DNA of 64,000 nucleotides from Caballeronia glathei (lineage in GTDB: Bacteria > Pseudomonadota > Gammaproteobacteria > Burkholderiales > Burkholderiaceae): NCBI RefSeq assembly GCF_000698595.1, contig NZ_JFHC01000001.1:62001-126000 (forward strand), read 5' to 3'. The notes beneath the pieces are model-generated. The model did no database searches. It saw nothing but the letters and a program-made list of their open reading frames with translations, and was not told the DNA's origin. Both the position numbers and the translations under genes were made by a program. The first letter of the stretch is position 1; each line of letters opens with the position of its first letter. Positions 37,150 through 46,272 of the stretch are shown here, piece after piece.

Positions 37150-37535
37150 GTCGCTGAATGTCTTGCTGAGTGTGAAATCGGATGCGAAAACCGCCCGACG
37201 ATGCCGATGTTACCCGGCTTGCCCGCGTTGCAAAAATACAACTGCAACACGACTGCGGGGCGCATGGTGCGGGAGGCGTTTTCCTACTAGCCGCCTATTT
37301 AGGGCTACGCCGAACGTTTTCAAGGGCTTGCACGCGATTTTTCCGACATTTCGAAAGCCGCCGAAACGCGCCGTTACAACGATTTACCGGTTGCGTGCAG
37401 ATTGAGATTGAGCCGATCGACTTGGTCGCCTACACTTCGATCAAGCTCCCGTGAGTACAGGTTAACCCCTAATTCTACGAAAGCTTTCAGCCCGCTCCAG
37501 CGCTTGCCCGTTTCGCCCGTATCCAGGGGGGTACC
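37150..37535. other. 386-nt intergenic region upstream of grpE
   Basis: It holds the grpE heat-shock promoter (separate entry) and, on the plus strand, the upstream region of a 53-codon ORF. I searched for a CIRCE element (TTAGCACTC-N9-GAGTGCTAA) and saw none. The 5' leader predicted for grpE is about 140 nt. Confidence 0.5.
37297..37324 (-). promoter_or_regulatory. Sigma-32-like heat-shock promoter for grpE
   Basis: On the minus strand CCCTTGAAAA contains CTTGAAA (37324-37318), then 13 nt, then CCCTAAAT (37304-37297), close to the RpoH -10 consensus CCCCATnT. This is the stronger of two heat-shock promoters in the cluster. The predicted start is near 37290. Confidence 0.75.
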
Positions 37536-37697
37536 ATGAAACTGACCTTTGCTATCGCGGTGGTCGCTCTGGTACTCGTTGCGGGCACCACGACCATCTG
37601 CATGTCCGGCGCCGTGACCGAGAACAACACGGAATATGGCGGCATCCACGCCACCATGGAACATTTCTTCAGTCCGAACCTGAAAGTTTGTCGATAG
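37536..37697 (+). CDS. Small exported/membrane protein, 53 residues
   Basis: ATG 37536 follows a G-rich stretch (GGGGGG, 4 nt upstream of ATG). It encodes MKLTFAIAVVALVLVAG, a typical signal sequence or single membrane helix. The remainder is polar (TTTICMSGAVTENN, then EYGGIHATMEHFF) with cysteines at 22 and 52. Its last 29 nt overlap the 3' end of the convergent S4-domain gene. No known family; the hydrophobic N-terminus and start context argue that it is real. Confidence 0.55.
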   Translation: MKLTFAIAVVALVLVAGTTTICMSGAVTENNTEYGGIHATMEHFFSPNLKVCR

Positions 37698-38076
37698 TGC
37701 GGCGGTCGCGCTTGGTCGGGCGGCCCTGCAGGCCGGCCGCGGGTTCGCGGTACGTCTTGCGCCGCTCCGTTTCCGCCAGCCGTTTCTCGCGTCCTTCCTG
37801 CGTCTCCACGTAGAGCGTCTGCGCGACCGTCGCCGGTCCGCGCACGTCGCAGATGCCCAGCACTTCCACCTGCCAGACAAGCTGCTCGACGTCGATCTCG
37901 ACGATATCACCTACGCGCACGTCCTTCGACGGCTTCACGTTCGCCCCGCCGATGCGCACGCGGCCCTTCTCCACGGCGTCGCTTGCGAGCGAACGGGTCT
38001 TGAAGAAGCGCGCCGCCCAGAGCCATTTGTCGACGCGAAGGCGCGCGCCGGGGTCAGTCGAAATCTTGTAGTTCAT
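37669..38076 (-). CDS. S4-domain RNA-binding protein, Hsp15/HslR-like
   Basis: 135-residue protein with an N-terminal S4 RNA-binding domain (RLRVDKWLWAARFFKTRSLASDAVEKGRVRIGGANVKPSKDVRVGD, about residues 11-55) and a basic C-terminal tail (GRPTKRDRRTIDKLSG). Hsp15 rescues stalled 50S subunits carrying peptidyl-tRNA and is heat-induced in E. coli. Position beside hemH, hrcA and the heat-shock cluster is consistent. ATG 38076 (MNYKIST) is chosen; upstream residues of the longer frame are Arg-rich noise. Confidence 0.88.
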   Translation of the reverse strand: MNYKISTDPGARLRVDKWLWAARFFKTRSLASDAVEKGRVRIGGANVKPSKDVRVGDIVEIDVEQLVWQVEVLGICDVRGPATVAQTLYVETQEGREKRLAETERRKTYREPAAGLQGRPTKRDRRTIDKLSGSD

Positions 38077-38101
38077 CGGATGTGGAGTTGCATGCCGGTG
38101 T

Positions 38102-39169
38102 TCAGGCCACGGCGGTAAGCGGCTGCGCCGTCTGCACGGGCCAGCCCTGCAGATGCTGCGCGACGATCTCGCCGAGCGCCTTGATCCACGCCGGCGAGGC
38201 ATTCAGGCAGGGAATGCGGTGAAAGTGCTTGCCGCCCGCGCGCAGGAAGTCGTCGCGCACTTCGATGCCGATTTCCTCGATCGTCTCGAGGCAGTCGGCC
38301 GTGAAACCCGGACAGAACACGTCGACACGCTTCACGCCGCCCGCGCCCAGCTCCGCGAGCGTCGGCGCGGTGTACGGCTGCAGCCATTCCGCGCGGCCGA
38401 AACGCGACTGGAACGTCACCCGGCATTCCACCGGCGTGAGCCCGAGCGCCGCCGCGAGGAGCGAACCGGTCTGCTGGCACTGGTCGTGATAGGGGTCGCC
38501 GAGATCCATCGTGCGCTTGGGCACGCCATGAAAGCTCAGCACGAGCTTGTCGCCGGCCGCGAAATCGGGATGCCCGTGGTGATGCCAGTATTCGCGCACC
38601 TGCGCGGCGAGCGCGCCGATATACGCCGGATGATCGGCGTAGTGGCGGATCGTGCGGATTTCCGGCTGGTTGCGCACGCGCCTGAGCGCGCCGAACGCGT
38701 CGTCGAAGGCGGTCGCGGTGGTCGACGACGAATATTGCGGGTACATCGGCACGAGCAGCACGCGCTCGGCGCCCTCCAGCTTCAGCTGGTTCAGCATGGC
38801 CGGGATGCCCGGCGTGCCGTAGCGCATCGCGTAGTCGACGATCACCTGATAGTCGTTCGCCGCGAACAAGCGCCGCAACTGCTCGACCTGCCGCTCCGTG
38901 TAGACCCGCAAGGGCGAGCCTTCGGGCATCCAGACCTGCGCGTACTTCTTCGCCGACGCGCGGCCGCGAAACGGCAGGATGGCGAGCCGCAGGATGATTT
39001 GCCACACGAATGCGGGAATCTCGACGACGCGCGGGTCGGACAGGAACTGCGCGAGATACTTGCGAACGGCCCGCGGCGTCGGCGCGTCGGGCGTGCCGAG
39101 GTTGATCAGCAGCACCGCCACGCGATGCGAGGCGGAAGGCTGCGAAGGCAACTCGAGATCGAAACGCAT
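38102..39169 (-). CDS. hemH: Ferrochelatase
   Basis: 355-residue enzyme inserting Fe2+ into protoporphyrin IX, the last step of haem synthesis. Conserved blocks are [27 protein letters not shown], the active-site [11 protein letters not shown] (catalytic His), [26 protein letters not shown] and [18 protein letters not shown]. It begins 195 nt after hrcA on the same strand; the 25-nt gap to the S4-domain gene suggests cotranscription with it. Confidence 0.97.
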   Translation of the reverse strand: MRFDLELPSQPSASHRVAVLLINLGTPDAPTPRAVRKYLAQFLSDPRVVEIPAFVWQIILRLAILPFRGRASAKKYAQVWMPEGSPLRVYTERQVEQLRRLFAANDYQVIVDYAMRYGTPGIPAMLNQLKLEGAERVLLVPMYPQYSSSTTATAFDDAFGALRRVRNQPEIRTIRHYADHPAYIGALAAQVREYWHHHGHPDFAAGDKLVLSFHGVPKRTMDLGDPYHDQCQQTGSLLAAALGLTPVECRVTFQSRFGRAEWLQPYTAPTLAELGAGGVKRVDVFCPGFTADCLETIEEIGIEVRDDFLRAGGKHFHRIPCLNASPAWIKALGEIVAQHLQGWPVQTAQPLTAVA

Positions 39170-39364
39170 GGCAGTGGCCGGCCCGGACGGGTCGTCGTGG
39201 AGTGAAGGCCATTATAGCGGCGAGCCTCGCGGCACATCATCGGCCGTTCGGCCAGGTGGCGGCGAGGCGAAAGCGCGCGCAAGATGTCCGTGAAGCGCCG
39301 CGTATGGCCACGTATGGCCGATGCAGGCCGTACACCGGTGACTCGCGCGGCGCGGTTTTGAGCG

Positions 39365-40381
39365 CTACTGGTGGCTGAGCGAGATGGAAAGCAGCCGCGC
39401 GGTGATGTCGACGATCGGAATCACGCGGTTGTAGGCCATGCGCGTCGGCCCGATCACGCCGAGCGTGCCGACGATCTTGCCGTTCACTTCGTACGGCGCC
39501 GTCACAACGCTCATTTCCTCGATCGGCACGAGATTCGACTCGCCGCCGATGAAAATCTGCACGCCTTGCGCGTGGCTCGACACGTCGAGCAGTTGCAGGA
39601 GGCTCGTCTTTTGGTCGAAAACGTCGAAAAGCTTGCGCAGCCGCGCCATGTCGGAAGAAAGATCCGCCACTTCCAGCAGATTGCGCTCCCCGGAAATGAG
39701 CAGGGTGTCGCCGGGATCGGTGTCGTCGGTGCTGGCGGTGACGGCCGCGTGCATCAGCGTGGTCATGTCGCCGCGCAACTGGTCGATTTCCTCGCGCAGG
39801 CGGCGGCGCACCTCGTCGAAGGAAAGACCGGCGAAATGCGCGTTGATGTAGTTCGACGCCTCCGTGAGCTGCGACGGGGAATAGTCGCGCTGCGTGGCCA
39901 TGATACGGTTCTGGACGTCGCCTTCCGGCGTGACGATGATGAGCAGGATGCGCTTGTCGGACAGACGCATGAACTCGATCTGCTTGAACATGTGGCTGCG
40001 CCGCGGCGTAAGGACCACGCCGGCGAACGACGACAGGTTCGAGAGCACGCTCGCCGCCGCCGCGACGATCTTCTGCGGCTCCTCGCCCTGCAGCCGCGTC
40101 TTGACCACGGTGGTCATCGCCTCGTCTTCGGGCGCTTCTACAGTGAGCATCGTGTCGACGAAGACGCGGTAGCCGCGCGGCGTCGGGACCCGCCCCGCCG
40201 ACGTATGCGGACTCGCGACGAGCCCGAGCTCTTCCAGGTCCGACATCACGTTGCGGATCGTGGCGGGGCTCAGTTCGAGACCGGAGTAACGCGACAGCGT
40301 GCGCGACCCCACTGGCTGACCCTCGGCGATATACCGTTCGATCAACGTTTTCAGGAGGGTTTGTGCACGTGGGTCTAGCAT
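39365..40381 (-). CDS. hrcA: Heat-inducible transcription repressor HrcA
   Basis: 338-residue repressor that binds CIRCE elements, mainly groES/groEL in beta-proteobacteria. The N-terminal winged helix ([53 protein letters not shown]) is followed by a GAF-like core and C-terminal [30 protein letters not shown] hexamer lies 6 nt upstream of ATG. It coexists here with sigma-32-type promoters, a dual heat-shock control known from this lineage. Confidence 0.96.
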   Translation of the reverse strand: MLDPRAQTLLKTLIERYIAEGQPVGSRTLSRYSGLELSPATIRNVMSDLEELGLVASPHTSAGRVPTPRGYRVFVDTMLTVEAPEDEAMTTVVKTRLQGEEPQKIVAAAASVLSNLSSFAGVVLTPRRSHMFKQIEFMRLSDKRILLIIVTPEGDVQNRIMATQRDYSPSQLTEASNYINAHFAGLSFDEVRRRLREEIDQLRGDMTTLMHAAVTASTDDTDPGDTLLISGERNLLEVADLSSDMARLRKLFDVFDQKTSLLQLLDVSSHAQGVQIFIGGESNLVPIEEMSVVTAPYEVNGKIVGTLGVIGPTRMAYNRVIPIVDITARLLSISLSHQ

Positions 40382-40387
40382 GGGGAA

Positions 40388-40393
40388 ATTTTA
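40388..40393 (-). promoter_or_regulatory. -10-like hexamer 6 nt before hrcA start
   Basis: TAAAAT (minus strand 40393-40388), then TTCCCC, then ATG. No Shine-Dalgarno sequence intervenes. Possible leaderless start. Confidence 0.45.
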
Positions 40394-40524
40394 GCTCAAC
40401 GTGTCGGGTAACGGCGCGCGCCTGAACTCAGGATGCGCCCCATTTTATCGGGAAACAATCTCCGTGCCCGGCGCGTTCTCGCGCGCCGGGTTCACCCACG
40501 GTTCTTTTCGACCTTTACCTATGG

Positions 40525-40530
40525 TGTAAT
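40525..40530 (+). promoter_or_regulatory. -10-like hexamer 6 nt before nadK start
   Basis: TGTAAT, then GCCGGC, then ATG 40537. No Shine-Dalgarno sequence is visible. It has the same geometry as at mutL, ybgC and hrcA but a poorer hexamer. Confidence 0.35.
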
Positions 40531-40536
40531 GCCGGC

Positions 40537-41439
40537 ATGGAAATTGGCAGCCAATTCAATACCGTCGCGCTCGTGGGGCGCACGCATACGCCCGGCATCG
40601 AGGAGCCGCTGAGTTCGCTCGCCGCGTTGATCGCGAAGCAGGGCTTCGAAGTCGTCTTCGAAGCTGCGACCGCGAAGGACGTCGGCGTGACGGGCTATCC
40701 GGCGCTCTCCACGGCCGAGATCGGAGCGCGCGCGGACGTCGCCGTGGTGCTCGGCGGCGACGGCACGATGCTCGGCCTCGGCCGCCAGCTCGCGCCGTAC
40801 AAGACGCCGCTCATCGGCGTGAACCACGGGCGGCTCGGCTTCATCACGGACATTTCGCTCGCGGACATGCCGGTGCTCGTCCCGCAGATGCTCGCCGGAT
40901 GCTTCGAGCGCGAGGAGCGCAGCCTGCTCGAGGCGCGCATCATGCGCGACGGCAAGCCGATCTATCACGCGCTCGCGTTCAACGACGTCGTGGTCAACCG
41001 CAGCGGCTTTTCGGGCATGGCGGAGCTGCGCGTCTCGGTGGACGGGCATTTCATGTACAACCAGCGCTCGGACGGGCTGATCGTCGCGACGCCGACCGGC
41101 TCGACCGCCTACGCGCTGTCGGCGTCTGGGCCCATTCTCCATCCGCAATTGCAGGGGTTCGTGCTCGTGCCGATCGCGCCGCATTCGCTGTCGAACCGGC
41201 CGATCGTGCTGCCGGACGACTCGAAAGTGGACATCCAGATCATCGGCGGGCGCGACGTCAACGTGAACTTCGACATGCAGTCGTTCACCGCCGTCGAGCT
41301 GAACGACACCATCGAGGTGCGGCGCTCGCGCCATACCGTGCCAGTGCTGCATCCGGTCGGCTACAGCCATTTCGCCACGCTGCGAAAGAAGCTGCACTGG
41401 AACGAGCACCCGTCGACGGAAGACGACCCGAACAGCTGA
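40537..41439 (+). CDS. nadK: NAD kinase
   Basis: 300-residue enzyme phosphorylating NAD+ to NADP+. The diacylglycerol-kinase-like signature [13 protein letters not shown] is present (about residues 69-81), as are [10 protein letters not shown], the NDVVVNR block and [19 protein letters not shown]. It is divergent from hrcA, with 155 nt between the starts. In this lineage nadK-recN follow hrcA, as in many proteobacteria. Confidence 0.97.
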   Translation: MEIGSQFNTVALVGRTHTPGIEEPLSSLAALIAKQGFEVVFEAATAKDVGVTGYPALSTAEIGARADVAVVLGGDGTMLGLGRQLAPYKTPLIGVNHGRLGFITDISLADMPVLVPQMLAGCFEREERSLLEARIMRDGKPIYHALAFNDVVVNRSGFSGMAELRVSVDGHFMYNQRSDGLIVATPTGSTAYALSASGPILHPQLQGFVLVPIAPHSLSNRPIVLPDDSKVDIQIIGGRDVNVNFDMQSFTAVELNDTIEVRRSRHTVPVLHPVGYSHFATLRKKLHWNEHPSTEDDPNS

Positions 41440-41470
41440 AGCGTCCTCATTCCATCCACGCGTCCCATCC

Positions 41471-43126
41471 ATGCTCCGTCATCTTTCGATTCGCGACTTC
41501 GTCATCGTCGCCGCGCTCGACCTTGAGTTCGACAGTGGCTTTACCGTTTTTTCGGGTGAAACCGGCGCGGGCAAGTCGATTCTCATCGATGCCCTCGCCC
41601 TCGCGCTCGGCGCGCGCGGCGACGCGAGCGCCGTGCGCACGGGAGAAGCGCGCGCCGACATCACGGCCGAATTCGCGACGCACGACGCGCTCACCCGCTG
41701 GCTGGACGAGCACGCGCTCGCCGCGGGCGATGCGGACACGGTGATGCTGCGCCGGGTGATCGATTCGGGCGGACGCTCGCGCGCGTTCATCAACGGCACG
41801 CCCGCGACGCTCGCGCAACTGCGGGAAGTCGGCGAAATGCTCGTCGACATTCACGGCCAGCACGCGCATCAGTTGCTGATGCGCCCGGACGCCCAGCGCG
41901 ATCTCTTCGACACGCACGCCGGCCTCACCGAGACTGCGGCGTCGGTTGCGCGCGCCTGGCGCGTGTGGCGCGACGCGGCGCAGGCCGCCGAAACGGCGCA
42001 AGGCCGCGACCGCGAGCTGCAACTGGAGCGCGAGCGGCTCGCGTGGCAACTGAGCGAATTCGACAAGCTCGCGCCGCAGGCGGGCGAGTGGGAGGAAGTG
42101 AGCGCGGAGCACCACCGGCTCTCGCATTCGGCAAGCCTCATCGACGGCGTGCAGGGCGCGCTCGCCGCGCTGTCCGAATCCGACGAGGCGATGATCACGC
42201 AGCTTTCCGCGATCATTTCGAAGCTGCGCGGCCTCGCCGACATCGATCCGGCGCTCTCCGACGTGCTCGCGTCGCTGGAACCGGCCGAGATCCAGTTGCA
42301 GGAAGCGTCGTATTCGCTCACGCACTACGCGCAGCGGCTGGACCTCGACCCGGACCGGCTCGCGCAGGTCGAACGGCGCATGGACCAGCTCCATTCGACC
42401 GCGCGCAAGTTCCGCCTGCAGCCCGAGGCGCTCCCGGAGGAACACGAGGCGCGCCGCCGGCAGCTTGCGCAACTCGATGCCGCAGCCGATCTGGACGCGC
42501 TGCGCGCCGCCGTCGACAAGACGAAGAACGCCTATCTGGCGGAGGCGAAGGTGCTTTCGAAGGCGCGCGCCAAGGCCGCGAAGGCGCTCGGCGCGGCAGT
42601 CACCACGGGCATGCAGGAATTGTCGATGGCGGGCGGCAGCTTCGAAGTCGCGCTCGTGCCGCTGGCCGAAGGCGGCGCGAGCGGGCTCGAACAGATCGAA
42701 TTCCGCGTCGCGGGCCATGCGGGCGTCGCGCTGCGGCCGCTCGCCAAGGTCGCCTCGGGCGGCGAACTGGCGCGCATCAGCCTCGCGCTCGCCGTCATCG
42801 CGAGCACCGCGAGCCCCACCCCCACGCTGATCTTCGACGAAGTGGACACGGGCATCGGCGGCGGTGTCGCGGAGGTCGTCGGGCGGCTTCTGCACCAGCT
42901 CGGGCGCGACCGGCAGGTGCTTTGCGTCACGCACTTGCCGCAAGTCGCCGCGCGCGGCGATCAGCATTTTCAGGTGGCGAAGTCGGGCGATTCGGGCGGC
43001 GGCACGGTCAGCACCGTCACGCCGCTCGACAAGGCGAAGCGCATCGAGGAGGTCGCGCGCATGCTCGGCGGGCTCGAAATCACCGCCACGACGAGAAAGC
43101 ACGCGAAGGAAATGCTGGCGGCGTGA
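41471..43126 (+). CDS. recN: DNA repair protein RecN
   Basis: 551-residue SMC-like ATPase acting in double-strand-break repair. It starts MLRHLSIRDFVIVAALDLEF, with Walker A GETGAGKSILIDAL (about 29-42), central coiled coils (about 155-370), the ABC signature LAKVASGGELARISLAL and Walker B TLIFDEVDTGIGG, and ends near ITATTRKHAKEML. It is 31 nt after nadK, so probably one operon. Confidence 0.97.
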   Translation: MLRHLSIRDFVIVAALDLEFDSGFTVFSGETGAGKSILIDALALALGARGDASAVRTGEARADITAEFATHDALTRWLDEHALAAGDADTVMLRRVIDSGGRSRAFINGTPATLAQLREVGEMLVDIHGQHAHQLLMRPDAQRDLFDTHAGLTETAASVARAWRVWRDAAQAAETAQGRDRELQLERERLAWQLSEFDKLAPQAGEWEEVSAEHHRLSHSASLIDGVQGALAALSESDEAMITQLSAIISKLRGLADIDPALSDVLASLEPAEIQLQEASYSLTHYAQRLDLDPDRLAQVERRMDQLHSTARKFRLQPEALPEEHEARRRQLAQLDAAADLDALRAAVDKTKNAYLAEAKVLSKARAKAAKALGAAVTTGMQELSMAGGSFEVALVPLAEGGASGLEQIEFRVAGHAGVALRPLAKVASGGELARISLALAVIASTASPTPTLIFDEVDTGIGGGVAEVVGRLLHQLGRDRQVLCVTHLPQVAARGDQHFQVAKSGDSGGGTVSTVTPLDKAKRIEEVARMLGGLEITATTRKHAKEMLAA

Positions 43127-43153
43127 GGCGCCCGATGCTCACGCAGGACGAAG

Positions 43154-43231
43154 AAAAGCCCGCGCTGAACGGGTCCCGCAAAGTTGGACGCCCATCCAAC
43201 CTTTGGGACGCAGTTAAGCGCCGGGCTTTTT
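43154..43231 (+). terminator. Long compound terminator hairpin after recN
   Basis: Outer stem AAAAGCCCG (43154-43162) pairs with CGGGCTTTT (43222-43230). Inner blocks GGTCCC/GGGAC, CAAAG/CTTTG and TTGGA/TCCAA stack into an approximately 78-nt imperfect hairpin, and the outer arm ends in a T-run. It serves recN and possibly glnE. Confidence 0.75.
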
Positions 43232-43245
43232 CCTTTCCGTGAGAT

Positions 43246-43413
43246 GCGGCGCTTGCCCGTGACGGAGCCCCGATGACGCGGGCGCTCGAGCCATTGACGG
43301 CGCACCGCGCGCACGAAGCGCAGACGTGGCGCTTGCCATGACCGAGCCCCGGAATGGCCCGGGCGCGGCCGCCGCGCCCAGGCCAACGTCGGCGCGCCGT
43401 GCGCACATGAAGC
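43246..43413. repeat. Imperfect tandem duplication between recN and glnE
   Basis: Copy 1 (43246-43319) starts GCGGCGCTTGCC and copy 2 (43326-43413) starts GTGGCGCTTGCC. Shared blocks in order are GGCGCTTGCC, GAGCCCCG, GGGCGC, GGCGC, GCGCAC and GAAGC. The unit is about 80 nt, and a third decayed start (GCAGTGGCTTGGGCGCG) follows copy 2. It is diverged, so old. Confidence 0.6.
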
Positions 43414-43473
43414 AGTGGCTTGGGCGCGCGACCTGCGGGGAACCACTACGAACCGCGGAGAACCGCAGCGAGC

Positions 43474-46272
43474 CTATTCGCCCACCCCGCCGAACACGCG
43501 CTCCCACAGCGCCGTGACCACGCTCCGCTCCGCCTCCACCTGCTCCGGCTCGACGCGCGCCTTCTCCATCCCGTCGAGCCTCAGCTTGTGCTGCAGCTTC
43601 CGGTACACCCGGTACGCCGCGCCGACCGTCTCCGCGTCCCCGGCCGAGATCAGCCCGCACTGCGACGCGATGCGCAAGAGCGAAATGTTCCCCGCGTTGC
43701 GAATGAACTCGCTGTGCTCGCGCGAATGCAGCAGCACCCAGAACTGCACGATGAACTCGATATCGACCATGCCGCCGCGGTCGTGCTTCAGGTCGAAGAG
43801 CGGCGTGCGGTTCGGATGCCCGGCTTCGACGCGCTCGCGCATCGCCACGATCTCGCGCGCGAGCGGCCCCGGTTCGCGCGGCATGACCAGCACTTCGGCA
43901 CGAATCGCCTCGAACTGTTCGCCGATCGCGGCGTCGCCCGCGCAGTAGCGCGCCCGCGACAGCGCCTGGTGCTCCCAGACCCACGCCGTATTCGCCGCAT
44001 CGCCTTCGCGGATCTGGTAGCCGCGAAACGAGTCGAGGCTCGTCACGAGCAGGCCCGACTCGCCGTTCGGACGCAACCGCAGATCGACGTCGAACAGCGT
44101 GCCCGCGCCGGTCGCCGAGGTGAGCCAGGTGATGAGGCGCCGCGCGAACATCGCGTAGATGTCGGAGGCGGCGTCGTCGGGATCGTCGTGCAGAAAGATC
44201 AGATCGAGGTCCGACGCATACCCGAGTTCCTTTCCGCCGAGCTTTCCGTACGCGATCACGGCGAAGCGCGGCGCCTCCCGATGCCGCTTCGGAAACTGCT
44301 TCCAGACGGTTTCGACGGTCACGTCGAGCACGGCGTCCGCGAGTTCGGACAGCCGGTCGCTCACGTGCTCGACGCTGAGCCTGCCCGCCAGGTCGATCAG
44401 CAGGATGCGGAACACCTCGGCCTGATGCGCATGCCGCAGCAGATCCATCTGCTGCTCGGCGCCGTCGGCTGCGGCGAGCCGCGCGCGCAGCGAGCGCTTG
44501 AATTCCGGCCAGTCGAACGGGCTTGCGATCGCTTCGTCGTCGAGCAGTTCGTCGAGCAGTTGCGGATGACGGATCAGGTAGCCCGCCGCCCAGCGCGAGC
44601 CGCCGAGCACCGACAGCACACGGTCGAGCGCCGCCGGGTACTCGGTGAGCAGCGCGAGATAGGCGCCGCGCCTGCCGATGGCCTCGAGCAGATCGAAGAG
44701 ACGCGTGATCGTGTCGCCGCGGCGCTCGGGCGGCTCGATCGACTGCGCCGCCTCCAGCGCGCGCTGCGCGACGATGTCGAAGCGCTCGCGGCTTTTCGCG
44801 GGCAGGCCGCCGTAGCGCGACGAATTCCAGACGCTCGTCAGGCGCGCGAGCAGGCCCGCGGGGTCGGTGAAGCCGAGCCCGCCAAGGCGCGCGATGAGCT
44901 CTTCCCCGGCGCTGTCGTCGGCGAGCGCGCTGCTCCAGATCCACGACGCCGCCGAATCCTCCGCCACGCCGCAGCCGCCGTGGCCGTTCACCTTGTCGGC
45001 GAAAATCGCGTCGAACTGCTGTTCGGCCGCTTCCCGGTGCGCGTCGAGCGTCGCCATCAGCGCGGCGTAGTCGGCGAATCCGAGCGACTTCGCGAGCCGC
45101 GCGCGCTCTTCCGGCGCGACCGGCATCGCGTGCGTCTGGGCGTCGTTGCGGTATTGCAACCGGTGCTCCACCTGGCGCAGGAACAGATACGCCTCCGAGA
45201 GCGCGGCGCGCACCGGCGGCGCGATCAGCCCGTGCGCGGCCGCGCGCGCGAGCACGGCAAGCGTCGGACGAATGCGGAATTCGGCCGCCTGGCCGCCGCG
45301 GATCAGCTGGAACACCTGCGCGCTGAACTCGATCTCGCGGATGCCGCCGCGGCCGAGCTTGATGTCGTCGGCCTTGTCGGGGCGCATCGAGGCGCGGCGC
45401 TGCGCCTCCTGCCGGATTTGCAGATGCAGCGAGCGGATCGCCGCGATCACGCCATAGTCGAGATAGCGGCGATAGACGAACGGCGTGACGATCGCATCGA
45501 GTTGCTTCGCGAGACGCTTCGCCGAATCGCTCCCGCCCTCCGAGACGAGGCGCCCCTTGATCCACGCGTAGCGCTCCCATTCCCGGCCCTGCACGTAGAA
45601 ATATTCCTCCAGCATGCCGAGGCTGCACACGAGCGGGCCCGAATCGCCGTTCGGACGCAGCCGCATATCGACGCGAAACACATAGCCGTCCTCGGTGAGT
45701 TCCGCGATCGCGCCGATCAGCCGGCGCCCGAGCCGCGTGAAGAATTCCTGCGTGGTGAGCGGCGCGCGCTGGCCGCCGGCGGTCTCGCCGTCTTCCTCGT
45801 ACACAAAGATCAGATCGATGTCCGACGACGCGTTGAGCTCCCGCCCGCCGAGCTTGCCCATCCCCACGACGCCGAGCGTCAGGCGCTCGCCGTCCGGTCC
45901 GCGCGGCTCGCCGAAGAGCGTCTCCAGGTCCGCCGAGAGCACCGCGAGCGCCCGCTGGATGGTGACTTCGGCGAGGTCGGTCATCGCGCCGGTCACCTCG
46001 GCCACGTCGGCGCGCCCCGCGAGATCGCGCTCCATCACGGTGCAGAACACTTCCGTCCTGAGGCGGCGCAGCGCTGCCTTGAGCGCGGGCTCGTTGAGCG
46101 TGCCGCCCGTCGCGCACGTGCTGCACAGCGCGACGAAGCGCGACTCGATCCACGCGCGGGTGACGGGCGCGAGCGCCCATTGCGCGACCTGCGAGGGCAA
46201 TTCGGGGCGCGCCGCATAAGCGCGCCCGGCGTAGCTGGAGTAGGCGGAACTGAGGAGGGTTGCTTCGGTCAT
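43474..46272 (-). CDS. glnE: Bifunctional glutamine synthetase adenylyltransferase/deadenylase
   Basis: 932-residue enzyme that adenylylates GlnA to silence it in nitrogen excess and removes AMP when nitrogen is scarce. Two nucleotidyltransferase domains are visible: the N-terminal deadenylase VVGMGKLGGRELNASSDIDLIF and the C-terminal adenylylase IAYGKLGGKELGYASDLDLIFLHDD, each followed by a helical HD-like/GlnD-type domain (for example DLKHDRGGMVDIEFIVQF). ATG 46272 (MTEATLL) follows a CCTCCTT-complement ribosome site. The longer frame to 46341 is unsupported. Confidence 0.96.
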   Translation of the reverse strand: MTEATLLSSAYSSYAGRAYAARPELPSQVAQWALAPVTRAWIESRFVALCSTCATGGTLNEPALKAALRRLRTEVFCTVMERDLAGRADVAEVTGAMTDLAEVTIQRALAVLSADLETLFGEPRGPDGERLTLGVVGMGKLGGRELNASSDIDLIFVYEEDGETAGGQRAPLTTQEFFTRLGRRLIGAIAELTEDGYVFRVDMRLRPNGDSGPLVCSLGMLEEYFYVQGREWERYAWIKGRLVSEGGSDSAKRLAKQLDAIVTPFVYRRYLDYGVIAAIRSLHLQIRQEAQRRASMRPDKADDIKLGRGGIREIEFSAQVFQLIRGGQAAEFRIRPTLAVLARAAAHGLIAPPVRAALSEAYLFLRQVEHRLQYRNDAQTHAMPVAPEERARLAKSLGFADYAALMATLDAHREAAEQQFDAIFADKVNGHGGCGVAEDSAASWIWSSALADDSAGEELIARLGGLGFTDPAGLLARLTSVWNSSRYGGLPAKSRERFDIVAQRALEAAQSIEPPERRGDTITRLFDLLEAIGRRGAYLALLTEYPAALDRVLSVLGGSRWAAGYLIRHPQLLDELLDDEAIASPFDWPEFKRSLRARLAAADGAEQQMDLLRHAHQAEVFRILLIDLAGRLSVEHVSDRLSELADAVLDVTVETVWKQFPKRHREAPRFAVIAYGKLGGKELGYASDLDLIFLHDDPDDAASDIYAMFARRLITWLTSATGAGTLFDVDLRLRPNGESGLLVTSLDSFRGYQIREGDAANTAWVWEHQALSRARYCAGDAAIGEQFEAIRAEVLVMPREPGPLAREIVAMRERVEAGHPNRTPLFDLKHDRGGMVDIEFIVQFWVLLHSREHSEFIRNAGNISLLRIASQCGLISAGDAETVGAAYRVYRKLQHKLRLDGMEKARVEPEQVEAERSVVTALWERVFGGVGE

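Larger units (their letters stand above)
43127..43473. other. 347-nt region between convergent recN and glnE
   Basis: It begins with a long imperfect hairpin that acts as the recN terminator (separate entry). It then contains an imperfect tandem repeat of about 80 nt (separate entry) up to near the glnE stop. No convincing small ORF is present; the short frames here are Arg/Ala-rich. Confidence 0.6.

Noticed and set aside
37150..37535. CIRCE operator upstream of grpE
   Set aside because: No TTAGCACTC/GAGTGCTAA inverted repeat found; the promoter resembles the sigma-32 consensus instead.
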